This document shows, one piece after another, positions 33,469-43,359 of a DNA stretch of 64,000 bases (positions are counted from its first letter, which is position 1; the number at the start of each line of letters is the position of its first letter). The stretch comes from PNAI01 sp035501735 (lineage in GTDB: Bacteria > Pseudomonadota > Alphaproteobacteria > Rhizobiales > Xanthobacteraceae), in contig DATJVR010000094.1 of the NCBI GenBank assembly GCA_035501735.1, forward strand, positions 1 to 64,000, written 5' to 3'. The position numbers and the translations under genes were made by a program. Under the pieces are notes generated by a model. It searched no databases. It was not told the DNA's origin and saw only the letters and a program-made list of their open reading frames with translations.

Positions 33469-34539
33469 GTGAGCGAACGACAGCGGAAACTCTCTTCGCG
33501 ATGCGTCTGCTGCCCGCCGTCGGACGGCGTCGGCGGCGTGAGTCGGCGAAATTTTCTGGCGAGTGGCGCCGCGCTCGGCGCCGCGTCCATCCTGGCGCCG
33601 GCGATAGCGGCGCCGCCCGCCGCGGGGCGAATCGACGTGCACCACCATTTCGCTCCGACCTTCCACCGCGATGCTCTCGCCGCGCGTCGGGGCGGAAGCT
33701 GGCCGAAATGGTCGCCCGAAATGTCGCTTGAGGACATGGACAAGAGCGGCATCGCCACCGCGATTCTCTCCTCCGTGCAGCCCGCTGCCTGGAACGGAAA
33801 CCTCGAAGAATCGCGGCTTTTGGCACGCAGATTGAACGACTACGGCGCCACTTTGGTACGCGATCACCCCACCCGCTTCGGCATGTTCGTCACCATCTCG
33901 CCGCCCGATCCCGAGGGCAGCCTGAAGGAGATCGAGTACGGCCTGGACACGCTCAAGGGCGACGGCATCGGCTTGATGACGAGCTACGGCCAGAAATACC
34001 TCGGTGATGAGACGTTTGCTCCGGTCTATGAGGAGCTCAACCGCCGCAAGGCGCTGGTCTATGTCCACCCGACCACGCCAGCCTGCTGCGCCGGGCTCGT
34101 TCCGGGAATTCCGCCCTCCTCGATCGAATACGCCACCGATTCGACCCGCACCATCGCCCATCTGGTCTTCAGTGGCACCTCGACCAAGTACCCCGACATC
34201 CGCTGGCTGTTTTCCCACAGCGGCGGTACGCTGCCGTTCCTGACCGGCCGTTTCATCCGCCTCGCCCAGGAGCGCAAGCCGCAGCACTTGCCGAACGGCC
34301 CGCTGCCCGAGTTTCGCCGCTTCTATTACGAGCTTGCCCAGGGCAACACGCCCGGCCAGATCGCCGCGCTGCTCAAGATGGTATCCCTGTCGCAGGTGCT
34401 CTACGGCACCGACTTTCCGTTCCGCGACGGGGCGGAGGTCAATGCCGGCATCGATGCCTACGGCTTCAAGCCGGGCGAACGGCGTTCGATCGAGCGCGAG
34501 CTTGCGCTCAAGCTGATCCCGCGGTTGAAGACGGTCTAA
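33469..34539 (+). CDS. Tat-exported amidohydrolase (ACMSD-like family)
   Basis: The 356-residue protein belongs to the amidohydrolase_2 family, which includes decarboxylases and hydrolases. Metal-site segments are RIDVHHHFAP, LVYVHPTTPACC, LFSHSGGTLPFLTGR and LYGTDFPF. Before them lies a Tat signal (SRRNFLASGAALGAASILAPAIAA), preceded by about 27 residues with RCVCCPP. The start is GTG at 33469, with GGGAGGG upstream. GST and pirin genes follow within 40 bp of each other, so one operon is likely. The substrate is unknown. Confidence 0.82.
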   Translation: MSERQRKLSSRCVCCPPSDGVGGVSRRNFLASGAALGAASILAPAIAAPPAAGRIDVHHHFAPTFHRDALAARRGGSWPKWSPEMSLEDMDKSGIATAILSSVQPAAWNGNLEESRLLARRLNDYGATLVRDHPTRFGMFVTISPPDPEGSLKEIEYGLDTLKGDGIGLMTSYGQKYLGDETFAPVYEELNRRKALVYVHPTTPACCAGLVPGIPPSSIEYATDSTRTIAHLVFSGTSTKYPDIRWLFSHSGGTLPFLTGRFIRLAQERKPQHLPNGPLPEFRRFYYELAQGNTPGQIAALLKMVSLSQVLYGTDFPFRDGAEVNAGIDAYGFKPGERRSIERELALKLIPRLKTV

Positions 34540-34571
34540 GACGAAAGTTCAAACAGCAAAGGCGGGAGACG

Positions 34572-35249
34572 ATGAAGCTCTATATGCATCCGGTATCCAT
34601 GACCTGCCGGCCGGTCCGGTTGTTCATCGCCGAAAACAAGATCCCCGTGGACGAGGAACTGGTCGATGTGATGAGCGGCGCGCAATACAGGCCGCCCTAT
34701 GTGACCATCAACCCCAACAGCCTGGTTCCCATGCTCGAGGACGGCGACCTCAAGCTGACCGAAAGCTCCGCGATCCTGAAATACCTCGCCGACAAGATCG
34801 GCTCTCCGGCCTACCCCAAGGACCTCAAGGCGCGCGCCAAGGTCAACGAGGTCATGGATTGGCTCAACACGAATTTCTACCGCGAATGGGGCTATGGCCT
34901 GTGTTACCCGCAGCTCTTCCCCCACCTCAAACGGCGCAGCGACGAGGCCCACGCCGCGACGGTCGAATGGGGCAAGGAAAATTCCAAGCGCTGGCTGAAA
35001 CTGCTCAACGACTATTGGCTTGGGCCGAACAAGAAATATCTATGCGGGGACCAGATCACCATTGCCGACTATTTCGGCGCCGGGTTGGTCACGCTGGGCG
35101 AAGTCATCAAGGTCGACTTCTCGGACTATCCGAACGTGAAACGCTGGCTCGAAACCATGAAGAAGCTGCCGTCCTGGCCAAAGGTGAACGAGGCCTTCTA
35201 CGGCTTGGTGGCGGCCATGAAGGATAAGCCGTTCGTCACATTACCGTGA
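34572..35249 (+). CDS. Glutathione S-transferase family protein
   Basis: The 225-residue protein has a thioredoxin-like N-domain (MKLYMHPVSMTCRPVRLFIAENKI, NSLVPMLEDGDLKLTESSAILKYLADK) and a helical C-domain with GDQITIADYFGAG. The Ser/Thr-Cys near residue 9-12 may activate glutathione. It sits between an amidohydrolase and a pirin gene, suggesting a small detoxification or degradation operon. Confidence 0.93.
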   Translation: MKLYMHPVSMTCRPVRLFIAENKIPVDEELVDVMSGAQYRPPYVTINPNSLVPMLEDGDLKLTESSAILKYLADKIGSPAYPKDLKARAKVNEVMDWLNTNFYREWGYGLCYPQLFPHLKRRSDEAHAATVEWGKENSKRWLKLLNDYWLGPNKKYLCGDQITIADYFGAGLVTLGEVIKVDFSDYPNVKRWLETMKKLPSWPKVNEAFYGLVAAMKDKPFVTLP

Positions 35250-35285
35250 GCCGGATCGAGCCGTGCAGGCCGCAGGGAGTTCCCC

Positions 35286-36206
35286 ATGAGTTTTTTCCCC
35301 GGCAAGGATCCCGCCCCCGGCAACGTGCCGCAGTGCGAAGCGATCGCCCAGGTGATCGTGCCGCGCTCCGTCGACCTCGGCGACTTCAGCGTGCGCCGCG
35401 CGCTGCCCTCGGCCCAGTCCCGCCTGGTCGGTCCTTTCATCTTCTTCGACCATTTCGGACCGGCCGAATTTCGTTCCGGCAAGGGCATCGACGTCCGACC
35501 CCACCCGCATATCGGGCTCGCCACGGTGTCGTATTTATTCGACGGCGAGATCATGCACCGCGACAGCCTCGGCACTGCCATCCCCATTCGCCCAGGCGAG
35601 ATCAACTGGATGACGGCCGGACGCGGCATCGTGCATTCCGAGCGCACCGGCAGCGAGCGCCGCGCGACTGGCGGGCCGTTGCATGGGCTGCAGATGTGGG
35701 TGGCCTTGCCGGCGGCCCGCGAGGAAATGCCGCCGGCCTTTGCCCATCATGCCACCGAGGACTTCCCGGTGGTACGCGACAACGGCAAGACCGTGCGCGT
35801 GGTGATCGGCGCGCTCTATGGCAAACGTTCGCCGGTCAGCACCACGTCCGAGACCATCTTCGGCGATGTGACCCTCAAACAAGGCGCCAGCCTGCCGGTC
35901 GATGCCGATCACGAAGAACGAGCGATCTATGTCGTTGACGGCGAAGTCGACATCCTGGGCGACCGTTTTAGCGCAGGCCGACTGCTGGTATTCCGGCCGG
36001 GCGACAAGGTCACCGTCAGCGCGGCGACCGACGCGCACATCGTCATCGTGGGTGGCGCCGCCATGGACGGTCCGCGCCACATCTGGTGGAACTTCGTCTC
36101 CTCGCGCAAAGACCGCATCGAGCAGGCCAAGGCGGACTGGCAGGCCGGCTTCTTCGGCCAGGTGCCCGGCGACGAGATCGAATTCATTCCTCTGCCCGAA
36201 CGCTAG
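35286..36206 (+). CDS. Pirin family protein
   Basis: The 306-residue bicupin has the pirin N-domain (VRRALPSAQSRLVGPFIFFDHFGPAEF, DVRPHPHIGLATVSYLFDGEIMHRDSLG, GEINWMTAGRGIVHSER), with the metal ligands H-H-H-E visible in PHPHIG, HRD and HSE. Pirins are nuclear-cofactor or quercetinase-like proteins; the bacterial role varies. It is last in the amidohydrolase-GST-pirin group. Confidence 0.93.
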   Translation: MSFFPGKDPAPGNVPQCEAIAQVIVPRSVDLGDFSVRRALPSAQSRLVGPFIFFDHFGPAEFRSGKGIDVRPHPHIGLATVSYLFDGEIMHRDSLGTAIPIRPGEINWMTAGRGIVHSERTGSERRATGGPLHGLQMWVALPAAREEMPPAFAHHATEDFPVVRDNGKTVRVVIGALYGKRSPVSTTSETIFGDVTLKQGASLPVDADHEERAIYVVDGEVDILGDRFSAGRLLVFRPGDKVTVSAATDAHIVIVGGAAMDGPRHIWWNFVSSRKDRIEQAKADWQAGFFGQVPGDEIEFIPLPER

Positions 36207-36433
36207 ACGTTCGCCGTCACAATCGGCGCCGCAGCCGAATCAAGCGCTCGCCGCGACCGGGCTTTCCGTCGCCGAACGCCAGCGCGAAAACAAGGCACGC
36301 CGGCTGCTTCGAGAATATTTTTCTGCTGTGGACTTAAGGCCGGCCATATTGAAAGGGATATTTTTGCGCTCGGGTTATGAGTAGATTAGTGAATAGCGCT
36401 TAGCTGTTGCGTCCAGAAATCAGGGGCCTTCCG

Positions 36434-38452
36434 ATGCGCAAGACGCTAGTTGGTATCATTGCCGCAGTCATCATAATCGGAACCGGAGCCTATTTCGGGA
36501 CCGAACTCTGGGCGCAGTTTCGCACCAAGAATCAAGTCGAGGCGGTATTCGACTCGCTGCGCGCGACGTTCCCGGTTGCGAGTCACGGCCGGATCGAACT
36601 GTATTCCAAGCAGCGCGGCGTCAAGATTTCCGACGTCATCCTGCAGTCCGGCGACGGCGCGACGACCATCAAGTTCGGCCAGATCTTTGCCGTTGGAACG
36701 CGCGGGCCCTCCGGCGGCCGCGTTGCCGCCGCGCGGATCGAGATCACCAATTGGGAGTTCGCGACGACGCTGCCGATGCCCGGCAAGCCGCAACTCAGTT
36801 ACAAGGCTCCCACGATCGTGATGGAGAATTTCTCCGGCCCGGTCGCGCTGAATCAGAAGATCGGCGCCGCCTCCATGATCGAAGCCCTCCGCGCGTCGCT
36901 CGAATACGTTGCCGGGAGCACGGCTGACTCGATTACGGCCCCGAAACTGACCGCGACCCTCACGGGACTGACCTCCGGAACGGCGCCTGCGCCTGCGCTC
37001 GGGCCATTGGAATACACTTACAGCGACATCGCCATTCGCGATATTCGCGACCGTCGCATCGGCTCGATGACCACCGAACGCATCACCATCACCAGCGAAA
37101 AGGCTGCGCCCGACCTGGGCGCCTTTGCCGGTGCAATGGCGAAGCTTTCGTTCACCGAAATCAATATTGGGACGATGCTCACGCTGTTCGACCAAACCCA
37201 GCCGAAGGCGGACACCTACCTCCAGATGTACAAGCAGGCGTCCATCGGTCCGATCGAGTTTCGCTTCTCGACCGGCCCGGCATTCCAGTTGGAAGGCTCC
37301 ACCATCGAGGACATCGGGGTGCGGCCGTCGAAGCTGTCCATGGCCGCCTTCCTCGCCATAGCGGATAGCGCGCCAAAGACCGGCACACCGCCCTCGCCGG
37401 AACAGTTGCGTTCCATGATGGATCAGCTCGCCAACATCTATGAAGGCATCCACATCGGCAAATTTGAATTGCGCGGCATGAAGACGGCCATGCAGCCCAA
37501 CGTCTCCTTCAGTATGGCCGCCATGCGCATGACAGGATTCGAAAACGGTCGGATCGCCGAATTCGCCTTTGAGGGCATGGACGGCATGTCGCCGCAAAAG
37601 GACCCGATCCACATCGGCCGCTTTGCGCTCAAGGGCGTGCACATGGCCGATCTGCTGCGGCGGACCTCGGAACTGGCCCAGACCGGGCCTGCCACGCCGA
37701 CGGACAAGCTGATCGGCCTTTCGGCGCTGCTGGAGGGTCTCGAAATCAAGGACGTCGATGCACGTCCCGCCGGCAACCCCGAGCCGGTCCATATCGATAC
37801 CTTCAGCATGAACTGGGGTCAGTTCATCGGTGCCATCCCCTCGATGATCCGCCTCACCGCCAAGACATCGGTGCCGGCCGGCCTGGCGGACCCCGGATTG
37901 GGCGGCATGCTGGCCGAAGCCGGATTGCCGGTCATCACCACGACGCTGGACCTCGGATCGGGTTGGGACGAATCGAGCCAGACGCTCACCGTGTCGCCGG
38001 CCGCTGTCGAGATCGATAAGGCGTTCGCCTTCTCGGCAAAAATTGCGGTCAACAACGTCACGCGCGTGATGTTCTCCGGCGACCCGGTCCTCACCATGGC
38101 GGCGGCGGACCAGACGGAAATCGGCCCGATCGAATTTTCGCTGCGTGACACCGGCGGCCTGACGATCGGCCTTGCGCATTACGCCAAGATAAAGGGTCTT
38201 ACGCCGGAAGACGCCAAGAAGCAGATCATCGACAGCGTGAACGAGACGGCCAAATCGTCGCCGCAGCCCAACGCCGATGTTGACGCCGTCGCGCAGGCGA
38301 TCGTGCAGTTCATCGACACGCCGGGATCCACGCTGACGATCAAGGTCACGCCGAAGGACAAGGTGAAATTCAAGCAGCTATTCGGTTTGACCGGTGCCGA
38401 TCCCGGTGCCGTCGCCAATCTATTTACGGTCGAAGCCAAGACCACAAAATAG
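36434..38452 (+). CDS. Large membrane-anchored protein of unknown function
   Basis: The 672-residue protein starts with one membrane helix (MRKTLVGIIAAVIIIGTGAYFGTELW) and then a long beta-rich, probably periplasmic part. Segments recur in style (HIGRFALKGVHM, IHIGKFELRGMK, PIEFSLRDTGGL), as in AsmA/DUF945-like envelope proteins, but I cannot assign a family. I start at ATG 36434; an in-frame TTG 27 bp upstream is weaker. It is alone between the pirin gene and aspS. Confidence 0.7.
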   Translation: MRKTLVGIIAAVIIIGTGAYFGTELWAQFRTKNQVEAVFDSLRATFPVASHGRIELYSKQRGVKISDVILQSGDGATTIKFGQIFAVGTRGPSGGRVAAARIEITNWEFATTLPMPGKPQLSYKAPTIVMENFSGPVALNQKIGAASMIEALRASLEYVAGSTADSITAPKLTATLTGLTSGTAPAPALGPLEYTYSDIAIRDIRDRRIGSMTTERITITSEKAAPDLGAFAGAMAKLSFTEINIGTMLTLFDQTQPKADTYLQMYKQASIGPIEFRFSTGPAFQLEGSTIEDIGVRPSKLSMAAFLAIADSAPKTGTPPSPEQLRSMMDQLANIYEGIHIGKFELRGMKTAMQPNVSFSMAAMRMTGFENGRIAEFAFEGMDGMSPQKDPIHIGRFALKGVHMADLLRRTSELAQTGPATPTDKLIGLSALLEGLEIKDVDARPAGNPEPVHIDTFSMNWGQFIGAIPSMIRLTAKTSVPAGLADPGLGGMLAEAGLPVITTTLDLGSGWDESSQTLTVSPAAVEIDKAFAFSAKIAVNNVTRVMFSGDPVLTMAAADQTEIGPIEFSLRDTGGLTIGLAHYAKIKGLTPEDAKKQIIDSVNETAKSSPQPNADVDAVAQAIVQFIDTPGSTLTIKVTPKDKVKFKQLFGLTGADPGAVANLFTVEAKTTK

Positions 38453-38454
38453 CC

Positions 38455-38482
38455 GACAAAATAGCGGCCCGCGCATGGGCCG
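38455..38482 (-). terminator. Possible terminator of aspS
   Basis: On the minus strand a 6-bp stem (CGGCCC/GGGCCG) with a 6-base loop is followed by CTATTTTGTCGGCTATTTTG. The stem is short and the T runs are broken, so the call is weak. Confidence 0.35.
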
Positions 38483-38494
38483 ACGGCGATCGGC

Positions 38495-40294
38495 TTAAGG
38501 CTTTTCCGGCGCGACCACGCGGATATGCAGCTCGCGCAACTGCTTGGCCGTCGCCTCTGACGGCGCGCCCATCATGAGGTCCTCGGCGCGCTGGTTCATC
38601 GGGAACAGCACGACTTCGCGCAGGTTGTCCTCCCCGCACAGCAGCATCACGATGCGGTCGATACCGGGCGCGATCCCGCCGTGCGGCGGCGCGCCGAGCG
38701 ACAGCGCGTGCAGCATGCCGCCGAACTTCTGCTCCAGAACGTTTTCCGGATAGCCGGCGATGGCGAAGGCCTTTTTCATCACCTCGGGCCGGTGGTTGCG
38801 GATCGCGCCCGAGGAAAGCTCGACGCCGTTGCACACGATGTCGTACTGGATCGCCTTCAGCGAGAGGATTTTCTCGTGGTCGTTGGGATCGAGCTTGAGG
38901 AACTCCTCCACCGTCATGTTCGGCATCGAGAAAGGATTGTGCGAGAAGTCGATCTTCTTCTCCTCCTCGTTCCATTCGAACATGGGGAAGTCGACGATCC
39001 AGCAGAAGTCGAACCGATCCTTTGCCACCAGACCGAGCTCGGTCCCGATCTTGGTGCGCGCGGGTCCGGCGAACTTGACGAAACCGCGCGGCTTGCCCGC
39101 GACGAAGAAAACCGCGTCACCGACGCCGAGTCCGAGTTGCGCACGCATCGCCGTCGTGCGCTCCGGCCCGACGTTTTTGGCCACTGGTCCGGCGCCGCCT
39201 TCCTCGCCTTCGCGCCAGAAGATGTAGCCGAGCCCCGGCTGCCCTTCGGTCTTCGCCCATTCGTTCATGCGGTCGCAGAATGCGCGATTGCCGCCTTTCG
39301 GAGCCGGAATGCCCCACACCTCGACCTTGGGATCGGACGCGATCATATTGGCGAACACCTTGAAGCCCGAGCCGCGGAAATGCGCGGTCACGTCCTGCAT
39401 CTTGATCGGGTTGCGCAGGTCCGGCTTATCGGTGCCGTAGTGCCGCAGCGCATCGGCGTAGGGAATGAGCGGGAACTTCGGCGTCACCGGCTTGCCGCCG
39501 GCAAATTCCTCGAACACCCCACGCATCACCGGCTCGACCGCGTCGAACACGTCCTGCTGGGTGACGAAGCTCATCTCGAGATCGAGCTGGTAGAACTCGC
39601 CGGGCGAACGATCGGCCCGCGCATCCTCGTCGCGGAAACACGGCGCGATCTGGAAATAGCGATCGAAGCCCGACACCATGATGAGCTGCTTGAACTGCTG
39701 CGGCGCCTGCGGCAGCGCATAGAATTTGCCCGGATGCAGCCGCGACGGCACGAGATAGTCGCGCGCGCCTTCCGGCGACGACGCCGTCAGGATTGGCGTC
39801 TGAAATTCGAAGAACCCTTGCGCCTTCATGCGGCGGCGGATGGAATCGATCACCGCGCCGCGCATCATGATGTTCCGGTGCAGTCGCTCGCGGCGCAAAT
39901 CGAGGAAACGGTATTTCAGCCGGATGTCCTCCGGATATTCCTGATCGCCGAATACCGGCATCGGCAATTCCGCCGCCGGTCCCAAAACCTCGATCTCGTT
40001 GACGAAGATTTCCACCTGCCCGGTCGGCAGTTCCGGATTTTCCGTGCCGGCCGGCCGGCGGCGCACCTTGCCGTCGACCCGCACCACCCATTCCGAGCGC
40101 AGCTTTTCCGCCTGTTTGAAGGCCGGGCTGTCGGGATCGGCGACGACTTGGGAAATCCCGTAATGGTCGCGCAAATCGATGAACAAGAGCCCGCCGTGGT
40201 CGCGAATGCGATGGCACCAGCCCGACAAGCGCACATCCTTGCCGATGTCGCTGTCGCGGAGTGCGCCGCATGTATGGGTGCGATAGCGGTGCAT
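38495..40294 (-). CDS. aspS: Aspartyl-tRNA synthetase
   Basis: The 599-residue class II synthetase has the OB-fold anticodon domain (VRLSGWCHRIRDHGGLLFIDLRDHYG), motif 2 region FRDEDARADRSPGEFYQLD, the bacterial insertion domain and motif 3 GGIAPGIDRIVMLL. The start is the ATG at 40294 (MHRYRTHTCGALR), where the family begins; an upstream frame to 40345 adds 17 residues. Length is normal for bacteria. Confidence 0.97.
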   Translation of the reverse strand: MHRYRTHTCGALRDSDIGKDVRLSGWCHRIRDHGGLLFIDLRDHYGISQVVADPDSPAFKQAEKLRSEWVVRVDGKVRRRPAGTENPELPTGQVEIFVNEIEVLGPAAELPMPVFGDQEYPEDIRLKYRFLDLRRERLHRNIMMRGAVIDSIRRRMKAQGFFEFQTPILTASSPEGARDYLVPSRLHPGKFYALPQAPQQFKQLIMVSGFDRYFQIAPCFRDEDARADRSPGEFYQLDLEMSFVTQQDVFDAVEPVMRGVFEEFAGGKPVTPKFPLIPYADALRHYGTDKPDLRNPIKMQDVTAHFRGSGFKVFANMIASDPKVEVWGIPAPKGGNRAFCDRMNEWAKTEGQPGLGYIFWREGEEGGAGPVAKNVGPERTTAMRAQLGLGVGDAVFFVAGKPRGFVKFAGPARTKIGTELGLVAKDRFDFCWIVDFPMFEWNEEEKKIDFSHNPFSMPNMTVEEFLKLDPNDHEKILSLKAIQYDIVCNGVELSSGAIRNHRPEVMKKAFAIAGYPENVLEQKFGGMLHALSLGAPPHGGIAPGIDRIVMLLCGEDNLREVVLFPMNQRAEDLMMGAPSEATAKQLRELHIRVVAPEKP

Positions 40295-40471
40295 GCCAAC
40301 CCAATGAGATTCGAATAACGTGGAGGCGGCGGGGAGAAGGCACATGCAGGCTCTCTTTTGTCAAGGCAAGACGCGACACCAGCCGGCGCAATCCACCATT
40401 GCGGGCACGTCCATTTGATTTAAGAGTCCCACCGCGCGCACCCGGAGCGCCGCGGCCCTCTTGGAAATGCA

Positions 40472-42151
40472 ATGGCGAAGAAACGACCAAGCCGTAAATC
40501 GCAATCTGCGCCGAAGCAGTTCGCGGCGCCCATGACCACCGCAGAGGCCACGGTCGCGGCGCTCAGCCTTCACGGCATCGATACGATCTACGCGCTGCCA
40601 GGCGTGCACAACGATCACCTGTTCGATGCGCTGGCCAAGGCCGGCGATCAAATTCGCACCGTTCACACCCGCCACGAGCAGGGCGCCGCCTATATGGCGC
40701 TTGGCGCGGCGCTCGCGACCGCCAAGCTGCAAACCTATGCCGTTGTGCCCGGCCCCGGCCTGCTCAACACCGGCGCCGCATTGCTCACCGCCTTCAGCAT
40801 GAACGCGCCGGTGCTGACGATCATCGGGCAAATACCGCTGGCTGCGATCGGCCGCGGCCTCGGCCATCTGCATGAAATTCGCGATCAGGCCGGCATCATC
40901 GCGCGGCTGGTCGATTTCTCCGCCCGCATCGATGCGCCGGGCGAAGCCGCGCCACTGGTAGCCGAGGCGGTCCAGTCCATGTTCACCGGCCGGCCGGGAC
41001 CGGCGGCGCTCGAATGCCCCATGGATGTGTGGGGAGCAAGCGCACAGGTCGCGCCCATTCCAGCCCCCGTTCCGCCCAAACCGTTACCCGTCGATGAGGA
41101 TGCCGTTCGCGCCGCCGCAAAGCTGCTCGGCGCCGCGAAAAATCCCATGATCGTCTGCGGTGGCGGCGCACAGCATGCTTCGGCGGAGGTTACCCGGCTA
41201 TCCGCGATGCTGCAGGCGCCGGTGCTCGGCTATCGCCGCGGCCGCGGCGTGCTCGACAGCCGCGATCCGCTCAGCATCACGCTCCCCCTCGCCCACGAGA
41301 TATGGCGCGAGGTCGACGTGGTGCTCGGAGTCGGCACCCGGTTGCTGCAGCCGCAGACCGTGTGGGGTATCGACAACGACCTCAAGATCATCCGCATCGA
41401 CGCCGACCCCGATGAACCCAGTCGGCTCCATACTCCCGCCGTGGCACTGATCGGCGATTCCAAACCGATCCTGCAAGCGCTCGTCGCTGCGTTGCCCGCC
41501 CACAATCGCAAGCGGAAATCTCTGAAAGCCGAAATGCAGGACCGTCAGGCAAAGACTCGTGCGCGACTCGACAAACTCGCGCCCCAGCTTGGCTTCCTCG
41601 AAGCGATCCGCGCCGAATTGCCCGAGGATGGGATTTTCGTCGACGAGGTGACGCAAATCGGCTTCGTCGCTCGCCTTGCGCTGCCGGTCTACAAACCGCG
41701 CACGTTTCTTTCGCCCGGCTATCAGGACAATCTCGGCTGGGGCTTTGCCACCGCGCTCGGCGCGCAGGACGCCCGGCGCGACGTGCCGGTGCTGGCCATT
41801 TCCGGCGATGGCGGCTTCCTCTACACGGCGAACGAGCTTGCGACCGCGATCCGCCACCGCATCCCGCTCGTGACCGTGGTATTCGTCGACGGCGCCTTCG
41901 GCAACGTGCGCCGCATTCAACAGGAACGGTATGGCAATCGCCTGATCGCGAGCGACCTCGCCAACCCCGATTTCGTCCGCTTCGCCGAGAGCTTCGGCGC
42001 CGCGGCCGAGCGCGTGCGCAAACCCGCCGAGCTGCGCGCGGCGCTCAGACGCGCGTTGAAGCGCCGCGACGGGCCGAGCCTGATCGAGGTCCCGGTCGGG
42101 CCGTTCCCTTCTCCCTGGGAATTCATACACATGCCGCGCGTGCGCGGCTGA
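40472..42151 (+). CDS. Thiamine-diphosphate-dependent acetolactate-synthase-like enzyme
   Basis: The 559-residue protein has the three-domain ALS/benzoylformate-decarboxylase layout: the N-terminal Pyr domain with the activating Glu in HTRHEQGAAYMALG, a central domain, and the PP domain with the ThDP-magnesium motif SGDGGFLYTANELATA...GAFGNVRR. The exact reaction (ALS, oxalyl-CoA-type, other decarboxylase) cannot be read, and there is no small regulatory subunit gene nearby. A basic Lys/Arg-rich leader (KKRPSRKSQSAPK) is unusual. Confidence 0.85.
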   Translation: MAKKRPSRKSQSAPKQFAAPMTTAEATVAALSLHGIDTIYALPGVHNDHLFDALAKAGDQIRTVHTRHEQGAAYMALGAALATAKLQTYAVVPGPGLLNTGAALLTAFSMNAPVLTIIGQIPLAAIGRGLGHLHEIRDQAGIIARLVDFSARIDAPGEAAPLVAEAVQSMFTGRPGPAALECPMDVWGASAQVAPIPAPVPPKPLPVDEDAVRAAAKLLGAAKNPMIVCGGGAQHASAEVTRLSAMLQAPVLGYRRGRGVLDSRDPLSITLPLAHEIWREVDVVLGVGTRLLQPQTVWGIDNDLKIIRIDADPDEPSRLHTPAVALIGDSKPILQALVAALPAHNRKRKSLKAEMQDRQAKTRARLDKLAPQLGFLEAIRAELPEDGIFVDEVTQIGFVARLALPVYKPRTFLSPGYQDNLGWGFATALGAQDARRDVPVLAISGDGGFLYTANELATAIRHRIPLVTVVFVDGAFGNVRRIQQERYGNRLIASDLANPDFVRFAESFGAAAERVRKPAELRAALRRALKRRDGPSLIEVPVGPFPSPWEFIHMPRVRG

Positions 42152-42198
42152 ATGCCGGGCCGGGCGACAAGTTGCCTCGACTCCGCTAAATAAGCCGC

Positions 42199-43353
42199 AT
42201 GGATTTGATCACCACGACCAGGGACCTTGCTGACGCCTGCGCTCGCCTCCGCCGCCATCCCTTCGTCACCGTCGACACCGAGTTCCTGCGCGAGACCACC
42301 TACTACCCCATTCTGTGCGTCGCGCAGATGGCCAGCACCGAAGAGGCGGTCGTGGTCGACACTGTCGCCCACGAAATCGATCTCAAGCCCTTCTTCGAGC
42401 TGATGGCCGACGAGCGCGTGCTGAAGGTCTTTCACGCGGCGCGCCAGGACATCGAAATCGTCTGGCATCGCGCCAGCCTCGTGCCGCATCCGATTTTCGA
42501 CACCCAGGTCGCCGCCATGGTGCTCGGCTACGGCGATTCGATCTCCTACGATCAGCTCGTGCAGCGCATTACCGGCGACGTGCTCGACAAGTCCCACCGC
42601 TTCACCGATTGGGCCCGCCGGCCGCTCACCGATGCGCAGATCAGCTATGCGGTGTCGGACGTCACCCATCTGCGCGACGTCTATCTCGCGCTCGCCGCCG
42701 ACCTCGAGCGCCGCGGCCGCGCCGACTGGATGGCCGATGAAATGGCTGTGCTCACCTCACCGGAAACCTATCGCGCCGAGCCCGAGCGCGCCTGGCTGCG
42801 GCTCAGGACCCGCGTGCGCAAGCCCAAGGAACTTGCCGTCCTGATCGAGATCGCGGGCTGGCGCGAGCGTGAGGCGCAGGCGCGCGACGTTCCGCGCGGG
42901 CGCATCCTTAAGGACGACGCCATCGCTGACATCGTCGTGCAGGCGCCGACCACGCCCGAACGGCTTGCCGCCCTGCGCTCGCTGCCGAAGGGTTTCGAGC
43001 GCTCGAAAATGGGCGACGGCATCATCGAAGCGGTCAAGCGCGGCCTTGCACGCGACCCGAAGACGCTGCCGCGCATCGAACGCGCAAGGCAGGCGCCCAA
43101 CGGCGCCGCCACCGTGGAGCTATTGAAGGTGCTGCTGCGCATGACGGCCGAAAAGCACGGCGTCGCCGCCAAGATTATCGCCACCGTCGATGATCTTGAA
43201 TCGATCGCCGCCGACGACGCCGCGGATGTGCCCGCCCTGACCGGCTGGCGGCGCGAGTTGTTCGGCGAGAAGGCGCTGGCGTTGAAACACGGGCAGCTCG
43301 CGCTCGCCATCGAGCGCGGCCAGGTGGTGGCAACCGAACGCGGCGGAGCCTGA
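42199..43353 (+). CDS. rnd: Ribonuclease D
   Basis: The 384-residue 3'-5' exoribonuclease has the DEDD residues in VDTEFLRETTYYP (D, E), FHAARQDIEIVW (D) and AISYAVSDVTHLRDVY-type DEDDy motif, then two HRDC-like domains. It trims tRNA 3' ends. It follows the ThDP enzyme gene by 47 bp and may be co-transcribed. Confidence 0.95.
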   Translation: MDLITTTRDLADACARLRRHPFVTVDTEFLRETTYYPILCVAQMASTEEAVVVDTVAHEIDLKPFFELMADERVLKVFHAARQDIEIVWHRASLVPHPIFDTQVAAMVLGYGDSISYDQLVQRITGDVLDKSHRFTDWARRPLTDAQISYAVSDVTHLRDVYLALAADLERRGRADWMADEMAVLTSPETYRAEPERAWLRLRTRVRKPKELAVLIEIAGWREREAQARDVPRGRILKDDAIADIVVQAPTTPERLAALRSLPKGFERSKMGDGIIEAVKRGLARDPKTLPRIERARQAPNGAATVELLKVLLRMTAEKHGVAAKIIATVDDLESIAADDAADVPALTGWRRELFGEKALALKHGQLALAIERGQVVATERGGA

Positions 43354-43359
43354 CCGCCG

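Noticed and set aside
36446..38179. 577-codon minus-strand frame opposite the large unknown protein
   Set aside because: The plus-strand product has a membrane anchor and beta-rich composition; the reverse frame is Arg/Gly-rich and lacks a ribosome site.
38424..38975. 183-codon minus-strand frame over the end of aspS
   Set aside because: Out of frame with aspS, which is intact.
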